Of a stretch of DNA of 64,000 nucleotides, positions 16,812 to 26,303 are shown piece after piece. Within the stretch, counting starts at the first letter, position 1, and every line of letters starts with the position of its first letter. Under the pieces are notes generated by a model that did not search any database, was not told the DNA's origin, and worked only from the letters and a program-made list of their open reading frames with translations. Source of the DNA: G963556115 sp963678205 (GTDB lineage: Bacteria > Planctomycetota > SZUA-567); contig OY782760.1 in NCBI GenBank assembly GCA_963678205.1, forward strand, positions 3,374,146-3,438,145, in the 5' to 3' direction. The position numbers and the translations under genes were made by a program.

Positions 16812-18854
16812 TTAATAACTTACCTCAAAATCTACCCACTGTCCATTTCCCTTTGGAAGCAAAAATTTAGATATAGAGTCATTCATTTTTTCACCAAATA
16901 CTTTTTCCCCGTTGAGTATAGCAAATTGCTCACCTTTAATCCCACTCACGGTAATATACCCTTCACGATACAAGCAAATCTCTGCTTTTATCAAATCCTT
17001 AGAATATCGAACATTCCTCAACTTACCAGTTGACGTTGCAATATAAACCCCAATGTCTGAACTACCCCCCAACGCGATCTCAGCCCTATCACCAGGTAGC
17101 AAAGTGATATACAAGCTATCATCAAAATGATTATAACCAAGCACATTCTTACTCCTAATCATATCTACATTACGACTTTCATTATCAAGTCGCACAGTAT
17201 TTAAACCACCATAATTCTCAATATAGTAACTACCATCTCCCTCAATGCCGGTTTTAGCGGACATAAAACCTGTTACAACTTTTGTATAATCTTCGACATT
17301 TATCCAACATAAGTCCTGTGTTTTACACCAGTCATATACTTTCAATAATGAATTTAGGCCTGCCTGCCTCTCTGTAATATAAAAGTGGTAATATACATTT
17401 ACAGGAAGAAACCTTGGCTTTTTAGTATTTTCAAAAGTATCAATTACCTTTGAAAAGCCACCAAAATTTTTTGTCCATTCATCAGTATACAGATACTCAT
17501 TCCCAGCTTGAGCGTAATACTGCCTGAACTGTCCTACTTGAATACTTAATGGACAAAGATGACAAATTCCTTGATATAATGAATCCATTCTGGAATTCCC
17601 TCCATTCAAATTCGCAAACCCTGCAGAATATAAAGGAGCCAAAGCAGCCTCAGTTGGATTACAGTCACCAGACCAAAGCAACAGTTTTATCTCCTTTTCA
17701 GATGGTAAAACTGTTTGTTTTATCAACTCCATAGATCCTACCGTCTCCATTACAGGATCAAAAGTATAACCAGGAATTTTAAACCCAAGTATACCCTTTT
17801 CCCAATCCATAGGGTGTGAATAGGTATGCGAAGCAGGACGAACTAAAGGCATCCTCATAATATCTCTAATTATATTTACAAAGTTATCCCCAACCGAACC
17901 TTCTTCAGTCAACCTGTATGCAATTGCACTGACAGATATAGGGAAGGGATACAGATCCAATACTCTTTCTTTCAATACTTTGGTACATGGTTGAGATTCT
18001 TTAGAAATATCAATTGTCATATTTGATGAGCCATCACCATCGACATGTATAAAAGCGCTTCTTAAGCCAAATGTTGTTGTCGTATCAGGTTTCAAAGTAT
18101 TCTCAATATCTAACGCACTTGAGAGAAACGTGAACGGATTCAAGTCCCACAATATTCCCCATACAGGTTCATCAATATATTTTGCGACAAGCTCGATATC
18201 TGATATAAAAGCGCCACTATTGCCAACAGCCACAACCACAGACTGAGAGCCCTTGATGTCCGTCCTTAAAACATCCATCCACGATGTCATTCTATTATCA
18301 ATTATTTGATAATCTGTATACTTTGGAATTTCAACAGCGTCAACTATTTCAAAATCAAAGGCATTTTTTTTCTTCTCAATATACTGTACGGTAAATGGAT
18401 TCTCAACAGCAGCAATATCTCCTTCTTTTATTCCGAGTTTTTTCAGTAAATTCGCAGATTCTTTTTGATATGATCTACCGCCGCTATTCTGAGTTATTCC
18501 TATGCCGTTCATAAGAATAACCTTGACTCCCGAATCAACAGCTCCTACAAGATAATTATAATAGGCATCACCATATTCAGATATATTATCTGAAAGCCAG
18601 ACAACAACAGCACGATACTTTTTAAAATCAGGGTAATAAACATTATTTATATTATGATACTCCACCACCATTCCAAGCCTATTTAGTGGCATTTCCAACA
18701 ACAAATGTATATTTGATTCTCTGATATTCTCACTTTTAGAATCGTAAAGAGCCAGAACCATTCTATTATCTTCACCTGCCTGCAGTTTACAATCATAAGC
18801 AATAGAATAAAAACTCATAATTGTGATCATAATGACCAACTTAAATTTTAACAT
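16812..18854 (-). CDS. PelA-like exported polysaccharide deacetylase
   Basis: 680 residues with an N-terminal signal peptide (hydrophobic 5-20). Residues about 30-250 form a Rossmann/flavodoxin-like region (LALYDSK, VVVWLSDN, VKVILMNG) and 260-520 a polysaccharide-deacetylase-like barrel with FIHVDGDG (270-275) and ASHTYSHP (341-348). These equal the CE18 deacetylase metal motifs of PelA: HxDGDG, then two His four apart (H343, H347). C-terminal residues about 560-680 look beta-rich. PelA deacetylates partly N-acetylated galactosamine polymer; that substrate here is inference. The divergent next gene encodes the other PelA domain type, GH114. AGGAACTGATA precedes the ATG. Confidence 0.75.
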   Translation of the reverse strand: MLKFKLVIMITIMSFYSIAYDCKLQAGEDNRMVLALYDSKSENIRESNIHLLLEMPLNRLGMVVEYHNINNVYYPDFKKYRAVVVWLSDNISEYGDAYYNYLVGAVDSGVKVILMNGIGITQNSGGRSYQKESANLLKKLGIKEGDIAAVENPFTVQYIEKKKNAFDFEIVDAVEIPKYTDYQIIDNRMTSWMDVLRTDIKGSQSVVVAVGNSGAFISDIELVAKYIDEPVWGILWDLNPFTFLSSALDIENTLKPDTTTTFGLRSAFIHVDGDGSSNMTIDISKESQPCTKVLKERVLDLYPFPISVSAIAYRLTEEGSVGDNFVNIIRDIMRMPLVRPASHTYSHPMDWEKGILGFKIPGYTFDPVMETVGSMELIKQTVLPSEKEIKLLLWSGDCNPTEAALAPLYSAGFANLNGGNSRMDSLYQGICHLCPLSIQVGQFRQYYAQAGNEYLYTDEWTKNFGGFSKVIDTFENTKKPRFLPVNVYYHFYITERQAGLNSLLKVYDWCKTQDLCWINVEDYTKVVTGFMSAKTGIEGDGSYYIENYGGLNTVRLDNESRNVDMIRSKNVLGYNHFDDSLYITLLPGDRAEIALGGSSDIGVYIATSTGKLRNVRYSKDLIKAEICLYREGYITVSGIKGEQFAILNGEKVFGEKMNDSISKFLLPKGNGQWVDFEVSY

Positions 18855-19012
18855 TATCAGTTCCTCATGTAGCTATTGTCTCTCAAGATGATATATAACT
18901 GTATCTTTAAGCAGTTATAAAATATAGTAGCAACCAATTAATTAAGCTTGCCATAAAAAATCCCTTAAAGTATAATTATAATCAATACATTCCATACATT
19001 AAAGGCAAAACG

Positions 19013-19957
19013 ATGACTTTCTCAAAAAAAAGAAGATACATTTTATTTTGTTTAATGACATTTTTTATACTATTTGAAAAAGAAGGAATCGCTTCAAATA
19101 ATTTTAACCCCACCTCATACACCTATATATTACAAGCAGACAAGCTTGCAAAAAATAAAACCAAAGCAATAAAGCTAATAAAAAATTGCGATAGAGATCT
19201 CATTATTCTAGATCAATTTTATGATATTGATCAAAGATGGACAGCCAAAGAAATATCTAGTATTCGTTCAGGGCGAGCAGGCCGACAAGTAGTCGCATAC
19301 TTATCAATTGGAGAAGCTGAGACGTATCGTAAATACTGGAAAAGTTCATGGAATAACCCAGCTACGCGCCCTAGCTATATACTTGAAGAAAATCCAAAAT
19401 GGAAAGGAAATTTCAAAGTAAAATACTGGCAAAAAGAATGGCAAGAAATAATACTCAATGAAATTGAAAATATTATAAACGTGGGTTTTGATGGGGTATT
19501 CTTAGATATTGTTGATGCGTTTGAGTATTTTGAAAACTCTGATGATGGATATATTGATTATAAAATAAATCCTGACACTGGTAATAGCTATAGATCAGAT
19601 ATGATTGAGCTAGTTAGAACTATTCGTGAAAAGCTCAATTCATACCACACAGGGAATCACTTAATAATCCCACAAAATGGTTCGCAACTTCTAGAGTCGC
19701 AACTATATCAGCAGATAATATCTCTACAAGCAATTGAAGATTTATTTACCGATGGAAACAAGAAGCAACCAACTGAGCATAGCAGTTACATTCTATCTTT
19801 CCTAAATTCTTTAAAAAATAACGGCAAAGAAATATTACTTACAGAATATCCTAGCAAGTCAAAGTATCGAGACATTTCAATTAGTCAGGCAAAACAACAT
19901 AACCTCATCCTCCTTATCACTGTACGAGCACTAGATAAAATTGGGAAAAACAAGTAA
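19013..19957 (+). CDS. GH114 endo-alpha-1,4-polygalactosaminidase-like protein
   Basis: Secreted 314-residue protein: signal-anchor-like leader (9-22) and a TIM barrel of the TM1410/GH114 family. Motifs: VVAYLSIGEAETYRKYW at 93-109, GFDGVFLDIVDAFEYF at 158-173 with D160 and D165, IIPQNG near 218 and a Glu in AIEDLF near 242; Asp/Glu at these places serve catalysis in the family. The family cleaves alpha-1,4 galactosamine linkages as in PelA's N-terminal domain. It starts 158 bases from the divergent PelA-like deacetylase gene, so both may be expressed together. AAAGGC precedes the ATG. Substrate is inferred from the family. Confidence 0.8.
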   Translation: MTFSKKRRYILFCLMTFFILFEKEGIASNNFNPTSYTYILQADKLAKNKTKAIKLIKNCDRDLIILDQFYDIDQRWTAKEISSIRSGRAGRQVVAYLSIGEAETYRKYWKSSWNNPATRPSYILEENPKWKGNFKVKYWQKEWQEIILNEIENIINVGFDGVFLDIVDAFEYFENSDDGYIDYKINPDTGNSYRSDMIELVRTIREKLNSYHTGNHLIIPQNGSQLLESQLYQQIISLQAIEDLFTDGNKKQPTEHSSYILSFLNSLKNNGKEILLTEYPSKSKYRDISISQAKQHNLILLITVRALDKIGKNK

Positions 19958-20014
19958 ACAAAAGGAATAAATCAAAAATATATTGCACAAAACATTATAC
20001 AAACGCAAAATTTC

Positions 20015-20042
20015 TTGACAAACATATTTAATAATGTATTTT
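20015..20042 (+). promoter_or_regulatory. Sigma70-like promoter of the cheW gene
   Basis: TTGACA (20015-20020), 16-base spacer, TATTTT (20037-20042), about 77 bases upstream of the CheW ATG. The preceding bases TTTC also occur before the TTGACA of the histidine kinase promoter. Confidence 0.5.
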
Positions 20043-20118
20043 TAATAAGAGAGAGTGATATATAAATTTCAATTAATAGAATTAAATATTATGATAATAT
20101 CAAAATTAAGGAGTAACC

Positions 20119-20628
20119 ATGAGCGTTAAGCTAGATCAATTAAAGCAAAATATCGATGACATTATGGAGGAAGATGATGAATCAATTGAAAACATGTATC
20201 TTACTTTCAAACTTGCTGAAGAAGAATATGGCATTGGCATAATGCATGTAACAGAAATTGTAGGGCTACAAAACATTACAGAAGTACCAGATATGCCAGA
20301 ATTTGTAAAAGGTGTTGTAAACCTTCGTGGACAAGTTATTCCTGTTATAGATGTTCGCCTTCGTTTTCATATGGAACCCAAAGAATATGATGAGAGAACA
20401 TGTATTATTGTTTTAAGTATAAGAGATGTTCAAATTGGTTTAGTTGTCGACACAGTAAACGAAGTACTGACAATTGACGATAAATTAATCTCCCCACCAC
20501 CAAAAGTTGCTTCAGCAAACTCTGCACGATACATTAAAGGTCTTGGCAAAGTAAATGAAGAGGTAAAGATCTTACTAAGTGGGGAAAAACTTCTCTTTGA
20601 AGAAGAAATAGCTAAATTAAGTAAGTAA
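20119..20628 (+). CDS. cheW: CheW-type chemotaxis coupling protein
   Basis: Cytoplasmic adaptor linking chemoreceptors to the kinase CheA. 169 residues: an acidic leader (MEEDDESIENM) then the CheW SH3-like double barrel, with EYGIGIMHVTEIVG near 36, VVNLRGQVIPVIDVRLRF near 66 (conserved NLRG), and IGLVVDTVNEVL near 112. The Arg-Gly of NLRG and the VVDxVxEV motif are the receptor and CheA contact regions. No CheA, CheY or receptor gene is next to it, so it stands alone. AAGGAG lies before the ATG and a long hairpin follows the stop. Confidence 0.93.
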   Translation: MSVKLDQLKQNIDDIMEEDDESIENMYLTFKLAEEEYGIGIMHVTEIVGLQNITEVPDMPEFVKGVVNLRGQVIPVIDVRLRFHMEPKEYDERTCIIVLSIRDVQIGLVVDTVNEVLTIDDKLISPPPKVASANSARYIKGLGKVNEEVKILLSGEKLLFEEEIAKLSK

Positions 20629-20640
20629 TTTTTATAGAAA

Positions 20641-20695
20641 TACATAAATAAATAGGAAAGGGTACGAGAGTATTCCTTTCCTATTTATTTATGTA
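20641..20695 (+). terminator. Long terminator hairpin after cheW
   Basis: A perfect 21-bp stem, with left arm at 20641-20661 (TACATAAATAAATAGGAAAGG) beginning TACATAAATAAATAGGAAAG and right arm at 20675-20695, followed by a mixed TTAAATTT tail. Stem length is unusual for a simple terminator. Confidence 0.8.
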
Positions 20696-21040
20696 TTAAA
20701 TTTATGCACAAGCAAAGTAGTTATATTTTAATACTCAAAACCCACACATTAATTAATGATAAATAACAAACCAGCATAACTAACAAACAATTGAAAAACT
20801 ATTAATTTATCAAAGAAAATATTTCCTTTAAAATATTTATTTTAGTAAGTCTATTTGTCTCAATATTCATAAACACAGCCAATACTGACATGTAGTTTAA
20901 AAATACAACAATTTAATTAATAAAGACTTAAGCCAACAAAACAACATTCAAAATAAAATTAAAAAAACCAACTTTAATCGTATATCTGTAAAGTTTTTAA
21001 GTAAAACAAATGTAAACGATCAAAAAGTTACGAAATTTAG

Positions 21041-21068
21041 TTGCATAACAAGAAGACTGTGGTATAGT
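21041..21068 (+). promoter_or_regulatory. Promoter of ROK regulator gene, probably leaderless
   Basis: TTGCAT (21041-21046), 16-base spacer, TATAGT (21063-21068). The -10 box ends six bases before the ATG at 21075, so transcription should begin at or next to the start codon. No Shine-Dalgarno lies in TCAAGAC between them. The -10 lies within an imperfect dyad GACT...AGTC (21055-21069), possibly an autoregulatory site. Confidence 0.55.
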
Positions 21069-21074
21069 CAAGAC

Positions 21075-22301
21075 ATGAGAGGTCAAAAATTAAAAGATAT
21101 TAAGTCATTCAATCGCAAGCAAGTACTGAATAAAGTACGAAGTGTCGAATCAACGACTGTTGCAGAAATTTCAAAAGCAACAGGGATGAGTCGTACAATA
21201 ATTAGCAACTCGCTTCAGCACTTCTGTGATGTAGGACTAGTCGAAAAATCAGGCAAAGGCGAGTCAACAAACGAAGGAGGGAAAAAACCCCTGCTTTATT
21301 CACTTGTTAATGACTATAAGCTTTTTGCAATATCTCACGAAAATATTGATCATATATATTCAGTCATTGCCGACTTAAACGGTAAAATCCTAATAGAGCG
21401 CAAGACTAATATCTCCCCGTCAATACCAGCCGACGATGTTATTGAGCTTATAATGAATCAATATGTTCAGATGCTTGATGAATTAGGGTATTCATTTGAT
21501 ATACTTCACAGTATTGTGCTAGCAGTAAACTGTATAAGTGACATACAAAATGGCATAACTTTATTACCTCAGCATTTCAGACACTGGGAAAAAAACATAA
21601 GCTTTAAAAACTTGCTATATAAACACCATGAAATATATGATGAGACAGAATTCTGCACCGACAATGTAATTCGTTTCCAAACACTTGCAGAAGAACATAG
21701 TGGAAAAGCTCAAGGATATAAGAATGCTGTTGTCCTTGAAGTTAGAGCAGGTCTTGTTGCTGGTATTGTTATTAATGGAGAAATTTATCGAGGAAACAAC
21801 TTTCTTGCAGGTGAAATTGGTCACATGACAGTTGACATCAACGATGATTTTGTCTGTCACTGCGGAAATTGTGGTTGCCTTGAGAATAAAATTTCTAAAA
21901 GAAGATTACTATATAAAGGTCGCGAGATAGTAGATAACTTCCCTAACTCAAAGATCGCAAACAAAGTTAGAGGCGATACTCTTGAAGCTGAAGAATTATT
22001 TGCTGCCGCAGATGCTTCAGATGAACTTGCCTGCCAGCTCCTTGACGATGCAGCAAAGTGGTTTGCTATTGGCATTTCAAACATCATCCTAAACATTAAC
22101 CCTGAAATAATTATTATTCAGGGAGATTATGAATACGGCAGTGGATATTTCAACACACAATTACAAAAATATCTTAACAAAGGTCTTATTGCGAAGATGG
22201 GAATTTCACCTGTAATCGAATATTCCGATTTAGGATATAAACGTTGTGTAATAGGCGCAGCCTATTTCCTACGCGAGATATTCTTTGATCAGAAGCATTA
22301 A
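21075..22301 (+). CDS. ROK-family transcriptional regulator
   Basis: 408 residues: N-terminal winged helix (about 12-65; VAEISKATGMSRTIISNSLQHFCDVGLVEKSG) and a ROK domain (about 85-400) with the zinc motif CHCGNCGCLE near 262-271 and GEIGHMTVD just before it. Regulators of this class (XylR, NagC, Mlc) sense a sugar or its phosphate and usually repress uptake genes; the xylose-type ABC transporter beginning 112 bases downstream in the same direction is the natural target. Ligand identity is inferred from this context. The ATG follows the -10 box almost directly, without a ribosome site. Confidence 0.88.
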   Translation: MRGQKLKDIKSFNRKQVLNKVRSVESTTVAEISKATGMSRTIISNSLQHFCDVGLVEKSGKGESTNEGGKKPLLYSLVNDYKLFAISHENIDHIYSVIADLNGKILIERKTNISPSIPADDVIELIMNQYVQMLDELGYSFDILHSIVLAVNCISDIQNGITLLPQHFRHWEKNISFKNLLYKHHEIYDETEFCTDNVIRFQTLAEEHSGKAQGYKNAVVLEVRAGLVAGIVINGEIYRGNNFLAGEIGHMTVDINDDFVCHCGNCGCLENKISKRRLLYKGREIVDNFPNSKIANKVRGDTLEAEELFAAADASDELACQLLDDAAKWFAIGISNIILNINPEIIIIQGDYEYGSGYFNTQLQKYLNKGLIAKMGISPVIEYSDLGYKRCVIGAAYFLREIFFDQKH

Positions 22302-22343
22302 TAAAAAGCTCTATGATTCAAGTTTAATTATAAAATATTCAAT

Positions 22344-22357
22344 ATGTCATTAGACAT
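22344..22357. promoter_or_regulatory. Candidate operator upstream of xylF
   Basis: ATGTC-ATTA-GACAT is a perfect 5-bp inverted repeat, overlapped by a second one, CATTA-GACA-TAATG. It lies about 57 bases before the xylF ATG, a fitting place for ROK-regulator binding. The assignment is inference. Confidence 0.3.
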
Positions 22358-22413
22358 AATGATTCTTGTTTGTATTTCATTTTTTTGGTTGTTATGTTTT
22401 GAAAGGAATTACT

Positions 22414-23415
22414 ATGAAACTCAAGGTTCTTCTATCAGTTTTCGTTTTAGCAATGTGTGTTTGCTTCTCAGCAAAAGCTAAAGACCAAGTGGTAATTGGG
22501 TTATCACTCGACACTCTTAAAGAAGCACGCTGGCAGAAAGATAGAGACATGTTTGTTGCAGAAGCAGAAAAGCTTGGCGCAAAAGTTCTTGTACAGTCAG
22601 CTAACAGTGATGATACTCGTCAGATCAAAGATGTTAAGTCTTTAATTACTAACGGTGTTGACTGCCTCGTAATCGTACCACATGATGGCGCAGCTATGGC
22701 AAAAGGTGTTGAACTTGCAGTGGAAGCTGGTATTCCAGTTATCTCTTATGACCGTCTAATCAAAGATTCAGACGTAACAGTATACCTAACATTTGATAAT
22801 ATTAATGTTGGCGAAGAACAGGCAAAATACCTTGTTAAAGCTATAGGGGGCAAAGGTAAAATTGTTCGTATGTACGGTGCTCCTACAGACAACAACGCAA
22901 AAATGTTCAAACAGGGTCAGGACAATATCATTCAGCCTCTAATTGATAAAGGTGATATTGAAGTGGTTCATGAAGACTGGGCTGTAGACTGGAACCCAAG
23001 CAATGCGAAGAAAATCATGAATGCAGCGCTAACAAAGACTAAAGATTTTGATGGCGTTCTTGTATCAAATGATGGCACTGCAGGTGGTGCAATCCAGGCT
23101 CTTAAAGAAGCAGGTCTTGAAGGAAAAGTTGTTGTAACAGGTCAGGATGCAGATGAAGTTGCTTGTCAGCGTATCGTTAATGGTACTCAGGCAATGACTA
23201 TCTATAAGCCAATTGCAAAGTTAGCTAAAAAAGCTGCTGAACTTGCTGTAAAACTTGCCAAGGGCGAACCAATTCAGGCAACAGGAACAATTGACAATGG
23301 TTACACAGACGTTGCATCAGTATTCCTACCTGTTGTTGCTGTAACTAAGGACAACATGAAGGATACAGTTATTGCTGACGGATTCCACTCAAAGGAAGCT
23401 ATTTACGGGAAGTAA
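22414..23415 (+). CDS. xylF: Xylose-type ABC transporter substrate-binding protein XylF
   Basis: Periplasmic sugar-binding protein, 333 residues with a classic signal peptide (MKLKVLLSVFVLAMCVCFSAKA). Type-1 periplasmic-binding fold of the XylF branch: VIGLSLDTLKEARWQKDRD at the N-terminus, PVISYDRLI near 110, YGAPTDNNA near 155, SNDGTAGGAIQALKEAG near 225 and GQDADE near 250 are xylose-binding-protein hallmarks. The ATG at 22414 has GAAAGGA upstream; an earlier TTG is rejected. First gene of xylF-xylG-xylH; five bases separate it from xylG. D-xylose is the likeliest ligand, but relatives bind other pentoses or hexoses. Confidence 0.9.
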   Translation: MKLKVLLSVFVLAMCVCFSAKAKDQVVIGLSLDTLKEARWQKDRDMFVAEAEKLGAKVLVQSANSDDTRQIKDVKSLITNGVDCLVIVPHDGAAMAKGVELAVEAGIPVISYDRLIKDSDVTVYLTFDNINVGEEQAKYLVKAIGGKGKIVRMYGAPTDNNAKMFKQGQDNIIQPLIDKGDIEVVHEDWAVDWNPSNAKKIMNAALTKTKDFDGVLVSNDGTAGGAIQALKEAGLEGKVVVTGQDADEVACQRIVNGTQAMTIYKPIAKLAKKAAELAVKLAKGEPIQATGTIDNGYTDVASVFLPVVAVTKDNMKDTVIADGFHSKEAIYGK

Positions 23416-23420
23416 TCAAT

Positions 23421-24983
23421 ATGACAAAGGAAAATGGTAAACCTATTCTGGAAGTTAAGAATCTTACCAAACGTTTTCCTGGTGTAATTGCATTAAAAGA
23501 TGTTACATTCGATCTCGAGCAGGGGGAGATACACTCCCTCTGCGGAGAGAACGGCGCCGGGAAGTCAACTCTTATCAAGACACTATCAGGTATCTGGCCA
23601 TTCGGCAGTTACGAGGGTGATGTCATACTAGAGGGCAAGAAAGCTGAATTCCAAGGTATTCACGACTCAGAAAAATCGGGTATAGGCGTAATCTATCAAG
23701 AACTCGCACTTATCCCTGAAATGACAGTTGCTGAGAATATCTTTCTTGGCAAAGAACACGAACACATGTCAGGAGCACTTATTGACTGGCCAAAAATTCA
23801 TGGCGAAGTTAACAAACTTTTGAAAAAATATGGCTTAGATTTAGATCCGGAATCAGTTGTTGAAGACCTTGGTGTTGGTCAGCAGCAGCTTGTTGAAATT
23901 GTAAAAGCACTATCAAAGAATTCACGAATTCTACTCCTTGATGAGCCAACAGCGGCTCTTACAGAAAAAGAAGTAGATATTCTTCTAGATATTGTAATTG
24001 CACTAAAAAAAGAACATGGTGTGACATGTGTATATATTTCACACAAACTTGACGAGGTATTCCGTATCTCAGATAGGATAACTGTTATTCGCGATGGCCA
24101 ATCTATTGGCACTTTCAATGCCAAAGATACTAATAAAGACGAAATCATTACAAATATGGTTGGTCGAACAATTGATGACTTCTTCCCACGCCGCAAATCT
24201 GAGGTCAGAAAATCTCTTCTTGAAGTCAAAAATTTGAGTGTTCGCGAAAAAGCTAAGAAAAGAGATCTTATCAAGAATGTCAGTTTTGAAGTCAAAGGCG
24301 GAGAAGTTCTTGGTATAGGCGGTCTTATGGGAGCAGGCAGAACCGAGCTACTAATGCACATTTTCGGTGGTTTTGGTGAACGCATTGAAGGTGAGATAAA
24401 ACTTCAAGGGGAAAATCTCTCTGAAAATAAACCTGAGGATTCTATTAAACGCGGCTTAATGATGGTTAGTGAGGATCGTAAGCGTTATGGTTTAGTACTG
24501 GATCAGCCTATTGGTTTCAACCTTTCGCTATCATGTATTAAAACATTGAGTGGAAGATTTTTGATTGACGCCAGCAGGGAACACACTAAGAATCAAGAGT
24601 TTTTCAACTCATTAGGCGTCAAAGCCCCTAACCAGGATACATTAGTAAGTGCTCTTTCTGGTGGTAACCAGCAGAAAGTAGTTCTAGGTAAATCACTTAT
24701 GACAGAACCATCTGTGGTATTTCTTGATGAGCCTACACGCGGAATTGATGTTGGAGCAAAAGTTGAAATTTATGAGCTAATCAATAAGCTTACAGAGCAA
24801 GGGAAAGCTGTTGTACTGGTTTCAAGTGAACTACCAGAACTTATGGGAATGAGTGACCGCATAATAATGCTGAGTGAAGGTGCTGTAGGTGGAGAGTTTG
24901 ATAGCGATGAAGCTACTCAGGAAGTACTTATGAAAGCGGCTATCGCTCATACACAAGATCACACTGATCAGCAGGATTCATAA
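23421..24983 (+). CDS. xylG: Xylose-type ABC transporter ATP-binding protein XylG
   Basis: Double ATPase subunit that powers import on the cytoplasmic face, 520 residues. The first half has an intact Walker A (GENGAGKST, 42-50), signature LGVGQQQLVEI and Walker B ILLLDEPTAAL. The second half has the degenerate Walker A GGLMGAGRTEL, signature LSGGNQQKVVLGK and Walker B VVFLDEPTRGID. This asymmetry is normal for the family. It is five bases after xylF; a gap of 123 bases separates it from xylH. Confidence 0.95.
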   Translation: MTKENGKPILEVKNLTKRFPGVIALKDVTFDLEQGEIHSLCGENGAGKSTLIKTLSGIWPFGSYEGDVILEGKKAEFQGIHDSEKSGIGVIYQELALIPEMTVAENIFLGKEHEHMSGALIDWPKIHGEVNKLLKKYGLDLDPESVVEDLGVGQQQLVEIVKALSKNSRILLLDEPTAALTEKEVDILLDIVIALKKEHGVTCVYISHKLDEVFRISDRITVIRDGQSIGTFNAKDTNKDEIITNMVGRTIDDFFPRRKSEVRKSLLEVKNLSVREKAKKRDLIKNVSFEVKGGEVLGIGGLMGAGRTELLMHIFGGFGERIEGEIKLQGENLSENKPEDSIKRGLMMVSEDRKRYGLVLDQPIGFNLSLSCIKTLSGRFLIDASREHTKNQEFFNSLGVKAPNQDTLVSALSGGNQQKVVLGKSLMTEPSVVFLDEPTRGIDVGAKVEIYELINKLTEQGKAVVLVSSELPELMGMSDRIIMLSEGAVGGEFDSDEATQEVLMKAAIAHTQDHTDQQDS

Positions 24984-25106
24984 GAATAATTTCTTGTTTT
25001 TGAGTTAAATGCATTGTATTTCATAGAGGAAGAAATACTTAAAAAATACGATTAATGAAGCGTTTTATCTATCTCCCTCTATAAAGCTATTTAAAGGATT
25101 AATATT

Positions 25107-26285
25107 ATGATCAGTAGATCAACACAACGAAGTATTTATATGGGGATTGCACTTGTGCTTATCGCTGCACTATTCCAATACTTGCACCCTAAATTTTTAA
25201 GCCCTGAGAATCTTACAAACCTCTCAATTGAGCTTGCAATCACAGCAACACTTGCACTTGGTATGTTCTTAGTACTTCTCCTCGGCATGATCGACCTCTC
25301 TGTTGGTAGTGGTGTCGGTATGCTTGGTGGTATTGCTGCAGTTCTTATTATGAAGCCATGGTTTATATTTGGTGGTACAACTGGTTCAATGGCATCTTGG
25401 CCAGCATGGCTAGCGATGCTGGTCACACTGGTTTTTGCACTAATTATATGGTCGTTTATGGGATGGATCATTGCAGTACAAAAAGTCCCAGCATTCATGA
25501 TGACCCTTGCCGGTCTACTTATTTTTAATGGTGCCCATTGGCTTGTGATTCATAATAGTACTGTCCCAGTTGTTCCAGGTGGGACTGAAAATCTTATGTC
25601 TATCCTGACTACATACTATTTCCCTGCTTGGGGAAGCTTTATTTTACTGGCAATAATTGCACTGGGAATTATAATTTCAAGTATAAAAAACCGTGCTCGT
25701 AGAAAAAAATATGGCCTTAAAATAGAAGACGGATTTACATCTTTCTTGAAGGTATTAATAACTCTACAATGTTTATTCTTTGTAGTTGAAATTCTAAACA
25801 TGTTCAAAGGAGTGCCTCTTTCATTTGTAATTCTTGGTGTTGTAGCACTACTCATTTATATTATGACAACGAAGACACCAATGGGACGTTACCTATATGC
25901 AATAGGTGGTAATGAAGACGCTACCCGCCTTTCTGGTATTTCTGTAGAAAAAATAGTTATTCTTGCATATATATGTGTAGGGGCAATTACAACCCTTACA
26001 GGCTTTATGCAGACAGCATATGGTGGTTACTCTACTACGACTGTTGGTAAACTCATGGAGCTAGATGCAGTTGCTGCATGTGTTATCGGTGGTACAAGTC
26101 TACAAGGTGGTCGTGGTACAGTAACGGGTGTACTATTTGGTGCAACAATTATGGCTACTCTTCTTAATGGTATGACGCTTCTTGCAGTCTCACCAGAGTT
26201 GAAGCTTATTACACGTGGTTCAGTACTTGTGTTTGCGGTATGGGCAGATATCTACCTTGCACGCAAACAAGGTAAGGCTGTCTAA
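25107..26285 (+). CDS. xylH: Xylose-type ABC transporter permease XylH
   Basis: Inner-membrane permease, 392 residues with about ten to twelve hydrophobic segments. Visible family blocks: LGMFLVLLLGMIDLSVGSG near 52, VPAFMMTLAGLLIFNGA near 128, TPMGRYLYAIGGNEDATRLSG near 253 and VIGGTSLQGGRGTV near 328. The GxN/ATRLSG loop contacts the ATPase. A cytoplasmic Lys/Arg-rich loop (RARRKKYGLK) near 195 fits XylH. AAAGGATTA precedes the ATG. The following gene, 18 bases on, is a second XylF-like binding protein. Confidence 0.93.
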   Translation: MISRSTQRSIYMGIALVLIAALFQYLHPKFLSPENLTNLSIELAITATLALGMFLVLLLGMIDLSVGSGVGMLGGIAAVLIMKPWFIFGGTTGSMASWPAWLAMLVTLVFALIIWSFMGWIIAVQKVPAFMMTLAGLLIFNGAHWLVIHNSTVPVVPGGTENLMSILTTYYFPAWGSFILLAIIALGIIISSIKNRARRKKYGLKIEDGFTSFLKVLITLQCLFFVVEILNMFKGVPLSFVILGVVALLIYIMTTKTPMGRYLYAIGGNEDATRLSGISVEKIVILAYICVGAITTLTGFMQTAYGGYSTTTVGKLMELDAVAACVIGGTSLQGGRGTVTGVLFGATIMATLLNGMTLLAVSPELKLITRGSVLVFAVWADIYLARKQGKAV

Positions 26286-26303
26286 TTTACATAAGGAATT
26301 ACT

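Larger units (their letters stand above)
20629..21074. other. Intergenic gap between cheW and the ROK gene
   Basis: About 446 bases. The first part holds the cheW terminator and the end holds the ROK promoter; between them is AT-rich sequence in which I see no gene. Confidence 0.5.

Noticed and set aside
23879..24385. A 168-residue minus-strand frame inside xylG
   Set aside because: Antisense shadow of a well-supported gene; no ribosome site or recognisable family.
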